From an uncultured Erysipelotrichaceae bacterium (GTDB lineage: Bacteria; Bacillota_I; Bacilli_A; RF39; UBA660): a stretch of 10,111 nt of DNA. The stretch's first letter is position 1. The number at the start of each line of letters is the position of its first letter. The notes below the pieces were generated by a model that saw nothing but the letters and a program-made list of their open reading frames with translations, searched no databases and had not been told where the DNA came from. The stretch covers positions 1 through 10,111 of the forward strand of contig CACYEG010000044.1 in assembly GCA_902773365.1 (NCBI GenBank), read 5' to 3'. This document shows, piece after piece, positions 1-6,540 of this stretch. Made by a program: the position numbers and the translations under genes.

Positions 1-2
1 AA

Positions 3-761
3 AATATAAACTCTGTAGATGAAATTATCAATGATTTTAAACTAAACCAAAAAGAACTGATAAAGGATATGGAAACTATCTGTACTACAACTTTTTATAA
101 TTATGTAAACGATGGAAAAATTGAAGGTTTTTGTAAAAATGAACTCCCTATGTATGGTAAGCGAAAATCTAAAAACGAAGAACGAGAAGGAAAAACCAAA
201 ACCAACGGAATTAGTATAGACCAAAGGCCATTTGACAAAGATGATCGTAGTGAATTTGGTCATTGGGAAGGAGATACCATTGTCGGTTCAACTAAAATTA
301 AAAACAGCGGTGCCGTTCTTACGTTAGTTGAAAGGAAAACCAGATTTCAAATGGTTGTTAAGCTTAAAAATAGAAAGGCGAAGACAGTACGTAAAGCTTT
401 TACTAAATTACAAGAACTTTACCCAGATTATAATATTAAAGGTATTTTCAAATCTATTACGTTTGATAATGGTGTGGAATTCTCCCTATGGGCGAACATT
501 GCTAAATATTTAGGCATAACTATATATTTCGCCCACCCTTACTCATCTTGGGAACGCGGTAGTAACGAAAACTGTAATAAGTTACTAAGAATTTTCTTAC
601 CAAAGAGTTGTAATATCAATACTTACAGCGAAGAATATGTTATGAATGCTAATGACCTTATTAATATGAAAATAAGGAAGATTCTTGGTTATAAATCTTC
701 CTTAGACCTCTTTAATGATGAGATAGCAAAGCTATCTCATCCTACACTTAATTATACATGA
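3..761 (+). CDS. IS30-family transposase, C-terminal part (5' truncated by window edge)
   Basis: DDE transposase that would cut and join the ends of its insertion sequence. The frame is open from the first full codon at 3, and the methionine at 69 is internal, so about 252 residues are visible of the 320-350 usual for IS30 transposases. Counting from that methionine, residues 2-20 look like the end of the helix-turn-helix region. The catalytic core follows: D69 in GHWEGDTIVG, D133 in TFDNGVEF and E167 in WERGSNEN, with exactly 33 residues between the last two, the IS30 hallmark. LPKS near 177-180 and KIRKILGY near 201-208 match the family's C-terminal motifs. There is no frameshift or missing catalytic residue in the visible part, so it may be active. 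The gene ends in TGA. Codon use is as AT-rich as that of its neighbours. Confidence 0.95.
   Translation, partial: NINSVDEIINDFKLNQKELIKDMETICTTTFYNYVNDGKIEGFCKNELPMYGKRKSKNEEREGKTKTNGISIDQRPFDKDDRSEFGHWEGDTIVGSTKIKNSGAVLTLVERKTRFQMVVKLKNRKAKTVRKAFTKLQELYPDYNIKGIFKSITFDNGVEFSLWANIAKYLGITIYFAHPYSSWERGSNENCNKLLRIFLPKSCNINTYSEEYVMNANDLINMKIRKILGYKSSLDLFNDEIAKLSHPTLNYT
717..741 (+). repeat. Perfect 11-bp hairpin inside the transposase 3' end
   Basis: The arms GATGAGATAGC (717-727) and GCTATCTCATC (731-741) pair perfectly around an AAA loop, within codons for the last 15 residues of the transposase. No T-run follows directly, so it is not a classical intrinsic terminator. It could block read-through or RNase, or be a structural feature of the IS end. 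Confidence 0.8.
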
Positions 762-847
762 TTTTCTATGATTTTTTATAAATTTCCAGTTTCTACTTGA
801 AATTTAGGCCTTTTATGGATAGTGTTTCGAAAGCATGAGAAGTGAAT

Positions 848-864
848 TTATAAAAGTTTTATAA
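848..864 (-). repeat. 17-nt palindrome across the stop codon of the 400-residue gene
   Basis: TTATAAAA and TTTTATAA flank a single central base, spanning the TAA stop at 859-861. It is made only of A and T apart from the centre, so as an RNA hairpin it would be weak. It is the only structure I see that could mark the 3' end of this transcript before the insertion sequence. No strong terminator with a GC-rich stem is visible. Confidence 0.4.
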
Positions 865-2061
865 CGCCCCAAATCCATCTTTACTTGATGTAACTATTTT
901 TCCCATATATGGAGAGTAAACTCTATTATGATTGTGCAAATAATATCTATATGCTCTTATAAAAAGTTCTATTAAAATTTCACTGTCTTCATCAACCATA
1001 GTTTTCATATTAAGTATTCCACTAATATAATCATATACTCTCTTTTCGATAGCGCCAGTCGACAATAACTCATTTAGGTGATTGGAAATAACAGATTTAA
1101 AATTGTCATCGAACTCATAATTTCCTAATATGAGATAAGTCTTAATATTATTTACATAATCTGATACTTTTTCTTGAGAAGGTGGAAATTCAACATATTT
1201 AAAGTTTGCTTGAATATAAGCTCGTACGTTAGGTGGTAAATTACTTGTTAATAGTAGTGCGTTAATGATGTTATATGCAGTTGACATTACGTCTTTTACT
1301 TCTTCCATACTCTCATATTCTAAAGCATCTTTAATTTCATCTAATTCGCGAGGTTTTTTGTCACTAGTAAAACCAAAATATAATCTATATAAGTTTCTAA
1401 AACTATCTGGTAATATGTTATCTATAATCAACTCTAAGCCTTTAGTGTCAAGTGTAACATTATTCAAATTAAGCATTACTTCATCTGTTATAGGGAATGT
1501 TCGAATAGCATTAATAGTACTATCCGTTAAACAATTTGATAATGCTATAACTTTTCTTCTCATAACATTTTCATATATGGAATCATAGTCTGGTCCAATG
1601 TCTCTTAATTTATCAAATACTATACTATTTATATCTATTTCACTGAAAACTTCTGATAATTCCTCTATAAAAAATATTGGATTACAGTACGCAATACTAT
1701 TAACTTCTTCAATAGTTAATTCTTCACTTAATAAAAGTGCAAAAAACTGACAATATTTTTTTAATAAAGCGCTTTCTTCATTGTATTTCTGTAAATGTTT
1801 TCGAGAAAGATAAGACACTGCTCTTTGAAGCAAATTTTTTAAGCCATCATCATAATCACTATTTTTTATTGCTAATTTTATAAGCTGTTGTACACGATTC
1901 ATATCTCTGGTTGTTAATTGAACTGAACAATTTTTTAATTTAATTACCGATTCTTTAGTAAAACCACCTAATAATAATCTACTATTTATAGCATCCTTTA
2001 TACCAGAGTCAATATTTAATCCAGAGACTATATTTCTCAATATTACAAATATCTTATCCAT
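859..2061 (-). CDS. Unrecognised 400-residue, mainly helical protein
   Basis: I do not recognise this protein. It has no signal peptide, no convincing membrane segment and no nucleotide-binding or catalytic motif that I can name. Long amphipathic stretches of Leu, Ile, Asn, Asp, Glu and Lys suggest an all-alpha soluble fold, possibly of repeated helical units. The end is more basic and aromatic, with a Tyr-rich run near residues 370-385. The ATG at 2061 is well supported: AAGGAGAAG at 2071-2079 is a strong ribosome binding site at good spacing. The gene appears monocistronic, with an extended -10 promoter upstream and the spoVS terminator before that. Its 3' end abuts an IS30 element. The C-terminus ends cleanly, so there is no sign that the insertion broke it, although a lost extension cannot be excluded. 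Confidence 0.9.
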   Translation of the reverse strand: MDKIFVILRNIVSGLNIDSGIKDAINSRLLLGGFTKESVIKLKNCSVQLTTRDMNRVQQLIKLAIKNSDYDDGLKNLLQRAVSYLSRKHLQKYNEESALLKKYCQFFALLLSEELTIEEVNSIAYCNPIFFIEELSEVFSEIDINSIVFDKLRDIGPDYDSIYENVMRRKVIALSNCLTDSTINAIRTFPITDEVMLNLNNVTLDTKGLELIIDNILPDSFRNLYRLYFGFTSDKKPRELDEIKDALEYESMEEVKDVMSTAYNIINALLLTSNLPPNVRAYIQANFKYVEFPPSQEKVSDYVNNIKTYLILGNYEFDDNFKSVISNHLNELLSTGAIEKRVYDYISGILNMKTMVDEDSEILIELFIRAYRYYLHNHNRVYSPYMGKIVTSSKDGFGAL

Positions 2062-2091
2062 TATATTTTTCTTCTCCTTTTTATAAATTCG

Positions 2092-2112
2092 TAGTATATA
2101 TATACTATAACA
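2092..2112 (-). promoter_or_regulatory. Extended -10 promoter overlapped by a 16-bp palindrome
   Basis: On the - strand, TGTTATAGT (2104-2112) is an extended -10 element with no good -35 box. A perfect 16-bp palindrome, TAGTATATATATACTA (2092-2107), covers most of the -10 and the region just downstream. It lies 31-46 bp upstream of the start codon of the 400-residue gene. The position is typical of an operator, but the alternating T-A composition makes chance symmetry possible. Confidence 0.55.
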
Positions 2113-2122
2113 TTTTTTCTAG

Positions 2123-2149
2123 AAAAAAAAAGACTTTTTAAGAGTCTTT
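2123..2149 (-). terminator. Intrinsic terminator of spoVS
   Basis: On the - strand, a 7-bp stem AAAGACT (2143-2149) and AGTCTTT (2129-2135) encloses a 7-nt loop and runs straight into a T-tract (2123-2131). It lies just past the spoVS stop codon, so it ends that transcript and separates it from the 400-residue gene. Confidence 0.85.
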
Positions 2150-2155
2150 AGAAGT

Positions 2156-2416
2156 TTATTTTGCTTCAACAATTAGTTTAATGGCAGTTTTTTCTTCACC
2201 ATCTATAGTAATATCTACAAAAGCAGGTATACACACTAAATTTTTACCACTCGGTGCTACAAAACCACGTGCTATACATATTGCTTTTATCGCTTGATTT
2301 AAACTACCTGCACCAACTGTTTGTACTTCTACTTCGCCATTTGTCCTAAATACATTAGCAATGGCTCCTGCTACTTTGTTTGGATTAGACTTTGATGAAA
2401 CCTTTAAAATTTCCAT
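2156..2416 (-). CDS. spoVS: Stage V sporulation protein S (SpoVS)
   Basis: Small Alba-like-fold protein, 86 residues, the usual length of the family. In Bacillus subtilis SpoVS affects sporulation and septation; its molecular role is not firmly established, though the fold suggests nucleic-acid binding. Family signatures are clear: MEILKVSSKSNPNKVAGAIA at the start, GAGSLNQAIKAICIARGFVAPSG in the middle (given here only as landmarks GAGSLNQA, ARGFVAPSG), then CIPAF, and DGEEKTAIKLIVE at the end. I chose ATG 2416 over the GTG at 2434, because AAAGGAAG lies between the two at correct spacing for the ATG and family members begin at this MEILKV. It is the third gene behind the kinase and Hpt-receiver genes, 48 bp after the latter, with no separate promoter that I can support. 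Its ribosome binding site is inside a hairpin. Presence of spoVS does not by itself prove sporulation. Confidence 0.95.
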   Translation of the reverse strand: MEILKVSSKSNPNKVAGAIANVFRTNGEVEVQTVGAGSLNQAIKAICIARGFVAPSGKNLVCIPAFVDITIDGEEKTAIKLIVEAK

Positions 2417-2421
2417 AAAAA

Positions 2422-2458
2422 AACTTCCTTTCACATAAATATATGTTTTTAGGAAGTT
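2422..2458 (-). promoter_or_regulatory. Hairpin that sequesters the spoVS ribosome binding site
   Basis: In the transcript, AACTTCCT (2451-2458) pairs with AGGAAGTT (2422-2429), which contains the spoVS ribosome binding site. A further 5-bp helix, ACATA with TATGT, stacks inside it after a small internal loop. The 3' arm runs into a T-run that ends at the ATG. The element could therefore act as a weak terminator for the upstream genes, as a translational block on spoVS, or both. Pairing is seen in the sequence; function is inferred. Confidence 0.65.
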
Positions 2459-2464
2459 AATTTA

Positions 2465-3241
2465 TTACTTTTTTTGAGCGATTGTCTTCATTGCGAAGTT
2501 TCTAACTGATTCTTCGTTAAAAGGTTTTTTAAGTATATCTACTATCGGATAAGAAAATGCTCTTTGAATAGTTCCTAAATCTTCTGCACCTGTTATAACA
2601 CTAGTAGGAATCTGTCCAAATAGGTTTCTAGACTTAAGATACTCTAATACTTGGAATCCATCTACTCCTGGCATATTTAAGTCCAAGAACATACATGCAA
2701 TACTGCTAGATGGCGTATTGCCAATTATGCTTATAGCTTCCTCTCCATCACCAGCTATTTTAACATTGTATTTTCCTTCAAATATTTTTTGAATAAAGTT
2801 TCTAATGATATTAGAGTCATCTACTACTAGGATAGTTTCTACACTACTTTCCGGATTTGACTCTGCTACTGGGGAACTAACCTCTACTCCCATGTATTTT
2901 TTCAATATGTCTATCATTCTTCTTGCTTCTTGCATTAGCTTATCGAAGTTATTAGTAACAAATGTATAATCGTTAGCTTTTCCTGCAAGTTCATGTTCGT
3001 AGAACATATCTCCTAGTGCCATCATACCAAAATATCTAGAGTCGCTCTTTAATGAGTGAACCATGATAGCATAGTTAGCCATGTCTCCTTCATCTTTATA
3101 TTTCTTAGCATCACTTAACTTCCCATCTACCTCTTTTAAGAAATCTTCGAGCATTTGATCATATGTTTCCATATCTCCAAAAAGCTCTAAGCTCTTATCT
3201 AAGTCAACCCCATTTTCTTTTAAAATCGATACATCTTTCAT
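2465..3241 (-). CDS. Hpt-receiver phosphotransfer protein
   Basis: Two-domain signalling protein of 258 residues. Residues 1-115 form a helical histidine phosphotransfer (Hpt) domain with H62 in the motif VHSLKSDSRYFG. A short linker rich in Ser, Pro and Glu (121-135) leads to a CheY-like receiver at 136-256, with acidic pair D141-D142, phospho-acceptor D187 in FLDLNMPGVDG, T217 in VITG and K239 in KKPF, so every catalytic receiver residue is present. There is no DNA-binding or enzyme domain and no membrane segment. It most likely takes phosphate from the receiver of the adjacent hybrid kinase onto H62, then passes it to D187, whose partner is unknown. The ribosome binding site AGGAGG overlaps the kinase TAG stop and the gap is 12 bp, so the two are translated as a unit. 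spoVS follows. Confidence 0.93.
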   Translation of the reverse strand: MKDVSILKENGVDLDKSLELFGDMETYDQMLEDFLKEVDGKLSDAKKYKDEGDMANYAIMVHSLKSDSRYFGMMALGDMFYEHELAGKANDYTFVTNNFDKLMQEARRMIDILKKYMGVEVSSPVAESNPESSVETILVVDDSNIIRNFIQKIFEGKYNVKIAGDGEEAISIIGNTPSSSIACMFLDLNMPGVDGFQVLEYLKSRNLFGQIPTSVITGAEDLGTIQRAFSYPIVDILKKPFNEESVRNFAMKTIAQKK

Positions 3242-3253
3242 AAAATTAACCTC

Positions 3254-5077
3254 CTATTTCAAAAATTTATTTAAGACTCTCGTTAATTCTTGCTTTTCAA
3301 TTGGTTTTGCTAAATAATCGTCAAAACCTTCACTTAAATATTTTTCTTTCATACCTGTTATTGCATTGGCAGTTAATGCAACTACCTTCATATTAAAGTC
3401 AGGTAATGCCTTTAATTCTTTTAATGTCTGTGTACCACTCTTATGTGGCATCATATCGTCCATTAGTATTAAGTCGTAAATCTCTCCATCTTTAATCTTT
3501 TCGATAGATTCATCTCCACTATTTACTAACTGTACTGTTACTTTATACTCGCCCAACAGTTTCTCTGCGACTTTCAAATTAAGCTTGTTATCGTCTACTA
3601 CTAGTATCTTCTTACCTTCATAAGTATGTACTTCTTCTATAACATCCTTGTGTATCTGTATCTCTTCAGCTTTAACTACTCTTTGATCGATTGCAACTGT
3701 AAATTTAGATCCAATTCCATATTCACTTTGTACTACGATGCTTCCACCCATCAGCTCTACAAGTTTCTTGGTAATTGCAAGACCAAGTCCAGTACCTTCG
3801 ATGGAAATATTCTTCTCTAGATCTAGACGTTCAAACTTAGAGAATAACTTATCTATATTTTCCTTCTTTATTCCAATACCAGAGTCTTCTACAGAAAGAA
3901 TTAATCTAACTACGTCTCCTTTTCGAATATAGTCAACCTTAAATTCTATAAATCCTTCTTTAGTATATTTAACTGAGTTAGTCAAAAGATTTAAACATAT
4001 CTGTTTTAGTCTTACATAGTCACCATATAGTACTTTTGGTAAGCTTGGATCAAAATTTGTCTTAAATTCGATTGGCTTTTCACCGAGTCTGGCTTTTGTC
4101 AACGCAACTAAATCATCTAACGCTTCGTTAATATCGTATTGTGTATTTACTATTTCAAGTTTATTTGCTTCAATCTTAGAAATATCTAAGATACTGTTTA
4201 CTATATCTAGTAAATTATCTGAAGCACTCAAAATATATTTAACATCCTCTTTAGCGGAATTAGGCAATTCTTCTTTTTCTAGACTATGTGAAAAACCTAC
4301 AATTGCATTAAGAGGTGTCCTGATTTCATGTGACATATTCGATAAAAAATCTGTTTTTGCATTATTTGCTTGTTCTGCTTGTTCACGAGCAATATTTAAT
4401 TGTTCAACCATTCTTAAATCTGGGTTCTCAATTGTAAATAACATGATTAAGTTTACATACGCAAGAACTGCAGAAATAACAACAATCGTTTTGTCCAGCT
4501 GATTTAAAGCAATTACCAATAAAAAGAAAAATATCAGCGTATAAAATGGAGAAAGTTTTCTTGTTATTGCTTTTTTAAAATTAATTATTAGACAGCCCAA
4601 GATGCATATTAGATAAAACCCGCAACCTATAATGGTACTGTTTAGTGCTACACCATCACTATACATTTTATCAAAGTGTAAATCAACTTTCATAAATAAT
4701 AGCATAATTCCTAATATTATATCTACCACAGTTGTTAGATAGAAGAAAAAATTATACAATTTTGCCTTCTGTGTTTCATTGTCCTTTGTTACAACATAAT
4801 ATACATACAGGAAAAGATTACTTGAGTATAAAATATACATAGCATAATCAACTTTGTTTAAAAATTCTAAAAGCTTTAAGTTTGTATTACCAAAAGATAG
4901 CCCTAACCCTATAATTGTTACCATCAAAATGCTATCTATTAAACTATATATTAGTATTCTTGAAAAAATTGCTGTTTCCTTATTTTTTACTCTTCCCTTT
5001 GAAAAAAATATTATAGTACATATAGCTGAAGTAATTAATCCGCATACCGGTATATAAAGTGCGTGACTGCTCCCCAT
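3254..5077 (-). CDS. Membrane hybrid sensor histidine kinase (7TM, HisKA, HATPase, receiver)
   Basis: Hybrid kinase of 607 residues. About seven hydrophobic segments (near 6-25, 38-61, 75-96, 108-129, 145-167, 177-192, 197-216) form the N-terminal half of the sensor, with very short loops, so the signal is probably sensed in or at the membrane. A short helix rich in Ala, Gln and Glu (225-240) leads to HisKA with phospho-acceptor H250 in SHEIRTPLNAIVGF. The ATPase domain has the N box LLTNSVKYT (364-372), the G1 box EDSGIGI (397-403), an F box LFSKFERL and the G2 box GTGLGLAI (428-435). The receiver (488-607) has D495-D496, phospho-acceptor D540 in LILMDDMMP, T569 and K591. All catalytic residues are present. 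The start ATG has the ribosome binding site GAGGTGAT and lies just below an extended -10 promoter. Its likely relay partner is the next gene. The ligand is unknown. Confidence 0.95.
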   Translation of the reverse strand: MGSSHALYIPVCGLITSAICTIIFFSKGRVKNKETAIFSRILIYSLIDSILMVTIIGLGLSFGNTNLKLLEFLNKVDYAMYILYSSNLFLYVYYVVTKDNETQKAKLYNFFFYLTTVVDIILGIMLLFMKVDLHFDKMYSDGVALNSTIIGCGFYLICILGCLIINFKKAITRKLSPFYTLIFFFLLVIALNQLDKTIVVISAVLAYVNLIMLFTIENPDLRMVEQLNIAREQAEQANNAKTDFLSNMSHEIRTPLNAIVGFSHSLEKEELPNSAKEDVKYILSASDNLLDIVNSILDISKIEANKLEIVNTQYDINEALDDLVALTKARLGEKPIEFKTNFDPSLPKVLYGDYVRLKQICLNLLTNSVKYTKEGFIEFKVDYIRKGDVVRLILSVEDSGIGIKKENIDKLFSKFERLDLEKNISIEGTGLGLAITKKLVELMGGSIVVQSEYGIGSKFTVAIDQRVVKAEEIQIHKDVIEEVHTYEGKKILVVDDNKLNLKVAEKLLGEYKVTVQLVNSGDESIEKIKDGEIYDLILMDDMMPHKSGTQTLKELKALPDFNMKVVALTANAITGMKEKYLSEGFDDYLAKPIEKQELTRVLNKFLK

Positions 5078-5100
5078 ATTTTATCACCTCTTACTATACA

Positions 5101-5139
5101 ATTATACCATATATTATTGATTATTGAATATTTTTTTTT
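5101..5139 (-). promoter_or_regulatory. Extended -10 promoter of the kinase operon, with A-tract
   Basis: On the - strand, TGGTATAAT (5101-5109) is a consensus extended -10. A weak -35, TTCAAT (5123-5128), lies 16 bp upstream, and a run of nine A (5131-5139) just above it could act as an UP element. Transcription would start near 5094, leaving a short leader that carries the ribosome binding site and then ATG 5077. Confidence 0.8.
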
Positions 5140-5179
5140 ACTTAAAAAGAGATATTATCTATATCTCCTTTTTTTAAGT
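5140..5179 (-). terminator. Terminator hairpin after the acyltransferase gene
   Basis: A long, nearly perfect inverted repeat: ACTTAAAAA (5140-5148) with TTTTTAAGT (5171-5179), and GAGATAT (5149-5155) with ATATCTC (5161-5167), loop 5156-5160, with a 3-nt bulge. In the - direction it follows the acyltransferase stop and its 3' arm holds TTTTT. It also reads as a terminator in the + direction, so it insulates the kinase promoter that starts at its edge. Confidence 0.8.
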
Positions 5180-5201
5180 AATATTATTTACTTATTTTAC
5201 T

Positions 5202-6173
5202 TTACGCTACGGTATCTTTACCATTAATAGAGAGATTTCTAATTTGTTTTAGTGTTAGTCGCTTTTCAGTTACGCCTGGTTGGAAAACGCCATCCTTAAT
5301 TGTCCACTCATTTTCTGGTGTTTGGCCAGGACGGAAATATAAGAATTCTTGTTCTTTTTTTGAATCAAATGTGAATCCAAATGAATACTTTTTTAAAAGT
5401 GTGTGATTAATATATACTCTCGGATCAATGTGTGAAATATCTTTTACAATACCATAATTAGACCAAAGCTCTTGTCTCATTTTTGTCATTTCCATTGTTA
5501 AAGAGGCTGCTTTATCAACTAGGCTGTCAGCAGGGCCAACTATAATAGGCTTCCCAAACCTTACTACTAATTGCTTATATAAATCGTTTTCTGACTTGAT
5601 AAAGCCATCATTTTCAATATACTCAAAAATAGTTGGAATCATTGGATAACGTGTAATAGTAGATATATATGGTCCGCCGAGTCTAGCATTATGCATAGGC
5701 AATACCGGATGTAAATTCCAAGTACTCTCAATAAATACTAATCCACACATACCACCTAACATATTCCCAGCTAGTTGCAATGGGGCAGCTACTCGCTCAT
5801 TTGGATTTGTTCTATCAAATGTTGTAGCTTTAATTGTCTTGAATACTCTTGTTGATATAGCATTTAGACAATCTGTTGCTACCATGACACTAATTGGTCT
5901 TTGTAACATAGTCATCATTTCACTTGCAGTAAATCCGTCTTTTGAATTACTATGATTACAAACAAATAAGACCGGGGTATCAGTTGGAATATTTTCTATA
6001 CCCTCATATTCTACAGGAAACCCTCTAAAAGTAGAATATATTTTTGGTACAACTTTTTGTCCGCACGATAAAGAGCTGTTGTCTCTAGCATTCAACATAA
6101 GACGGTTTCTAATATCTTCATAATAATCTTCTTTTTCTGATATAGAAAGTCGATCTACATCCAATAAACTCAT
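5202..6173 (-). CDS. Divergent PlsC-like lysophospholipid acyltransferase
   Basis: Predicted glycerolipid acyltransferase of 323 residues, of the PlsC/LPLAT superfamily that transfers acyl chains to lysophosphatidate or similar acceptors at the membrane. Motif I is NHSNSKD, with catalytic H74 and D79 in the NHx4D pattern. FDRTNP (119-124) fits motif II. Motif III is FIESTWN (147-153), where the usual form is FPEGTR; the glutamate is kept but the glycine and arginine are not. IPTIFEY (179-185) fits motif IV and RFGKPI precedes the end of the domain. Residues 240-323 form a C-terminal extension I do not recognise. There is no obvious membrane helix. I chose ATG 6173 because GGGGAGGA lies just ahead of it, and the upstream GTG at 6200 would lie before the predicted transcript start. 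It appears to be a single-gene unit. The exact acceptor cannot be told from sequence. Confidence 0.85.
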   Translation of the reverse strand: MSLLDVDRLSISEKEDYYEDIRNRLMLNARDNSSLSCGQKVVPKIYSTFRGFPVEYEGIENIPTDTPVLFVCNHSNSKDGFTASEMMTMLQRPISVMVATDCLNAISTRVFKTIKATTFDRTNPNERVAAPLQLAGNMLGGMCGLVFIESTWNLHPVLPMHNARLGGPYISTITRYPMIPTIFEYIENDGFIKSENDLYKQLVVRFGKPIIVGPADSLVDKAASLTMEMTKMRQELWSNYGIVKDISHIDPRVYINHTLLKKYSFGFTFDSKKEQEFLYFRPGQTPENEWTIKDGVFQPGVTEKRLTLKQIRNLSINGKDTVA

Positions 6174-6202
6174 ATAAAATCCTCCCCTTTTTTGATGCAC
6201 TT

Positions 6203-6230
6203 ATTATACTCATTTTTTATCATTTGTCAA
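6203..6230 (-). promoter_or_regulatory. Consensus sigma-A-type promoter of the acyltransferase gene
   Basis: On the - strand, TTGACA (6225-6230) and TATAAT (6203-6208) both match the consensus perfectly, with a 16-bp spacer. Transcription should start near 6195-6197, leaving about 22 nt of leader with the ribosome binding site. This supports ATG 6173 as the start. Confidence 0.9.
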
Positions 6231-6301
6231 ATTTTTGTAGTATAAAAGCGTTTTTTATTAAGATTTTCTAACTGTATTTTATCAAAATATAGTGAATAAT
6301 A

Positions 6302-6338
6302 CAAATAAAAACGTCATTCATTTAATCGTTTGAATGAC
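6302..6338 (-). terminator. Terminator overlapping the end of ylbE
   Basis: On the - strand, GTCATTCA (6331-6338) pairs perfectly with TGAATGAC (6313-6320) over a 10-nt loop, followed by GTTTTTATTTG. The last codons and the TGA stop of ylbE lie in the loop and the 3' arm. It closes the transcription unit that begins at or before parC. Confidence 0.85.
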
Positions 6339-6539
6339 TGTACTAATTAAATCTATATTGTCTATAGTATCACTTATTTTATCTGTTATACCTAGTCTAT
6401 ACTTTTTCTTCATCGCTTTTATAAATTTTTGATAATTATTTGGGTTTCTATTTAGTTCTTTATACCACTCAGAGTTTTCTCTTAAGTATTTATGCATCTT
6501 GTCGTCTTTTTTAAGTTCGAATAATACTGGCAATAACAT
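6318..6539 (-). CDS. ylbE: YlbE-like protein
   Basis: Small soluble protein of 73 residues, close to the roughly 79 of the Bacillus subtilis protein. The family is recognised from the segment at residues 15-33, HKYLRENSEWYKELNRNP, where the WY pair and the Arg/Asn-Pro are the conserved core. The function is unknown; the family occurs in Bacilli next to ylbD. Its start follows the ylbD stop by one base, and GAGGAT at the end of ylbD serves as ribosome binding site, so the two are probably translated together. An internal methionine at residue 15 lacks a ribosome binding site and would cut into the motif. The family call rests on the motif plus the neighbour. Confidence 0.8.
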   Translation of the reverse strand: MLLPVLFELKKDDKMHKYLRENSEWYKELNRNPNNYQKFIKAMKKKYRLGITDKISDTIDNIDLISTVIQTIK

Positions 6540-6540
6540 A

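Larger units (their letters stand above)
1..809 (+). mobile_element. IS30-family insertion sequence, 3' part (left end outside window)
   Basis: The element is recognised from its transposase, which has the IS30-type D-D(33)-E core. Its left end lies before the window. The right end is not proven. The short sequence around 794-809 (ACTTGAAATTTAGGC) resembles the terminal inverted repeats of many Firmicutes IS30 elements, so I place the boundary there as an inference. The matching left repeat and any target-site duplication cannot be seen. The element lies on the opposite strand from all other genes here and sits just past the 3' end of the 400-residue gene. Confidence 0.7.

Noticed and set aside
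1265..1588. 107-codon + strand ORF opposite the 400-residue gene
   Set aside because: It lies entirely antisense inside a well-supported gene with a strong ribosome binding site, has none of its own, and encodes a low-complexity Ser/Leu-rich product typical of a reverse-strand shadow.
859..2061. The 400-residue gene as IS cargo or a defence gene
   Set aside because: It has its own promoter, is on the opposite strand from the transposase, lies outside the likely element end, and shows no nuclease, ATPase or other defence motif.
2417..2434. GTG start giving spoVS six extra residues
   Set aside because: The ribosome binding site AAAGGAAG lies inside this extension and fits ATG 2416; the shorter form has the family's exact length of 86 residues and usual first residues.
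6174..6200. GTG start giving the acyltransferase nine extra residues
   Set aside because: It would lie at or upstream of the transcript start set by the consensus promoter, and the GGGGAGGA ribosome binding site falls inside the extension.
6201..6301. Possible small RNA or gene between the ylbE terminator and the acyltransferase promoter
   Set aside because: Only AT-rich sequence with the acyltransferase promoter is visible; no ORF of useful length and no further stable hairpin was seen.
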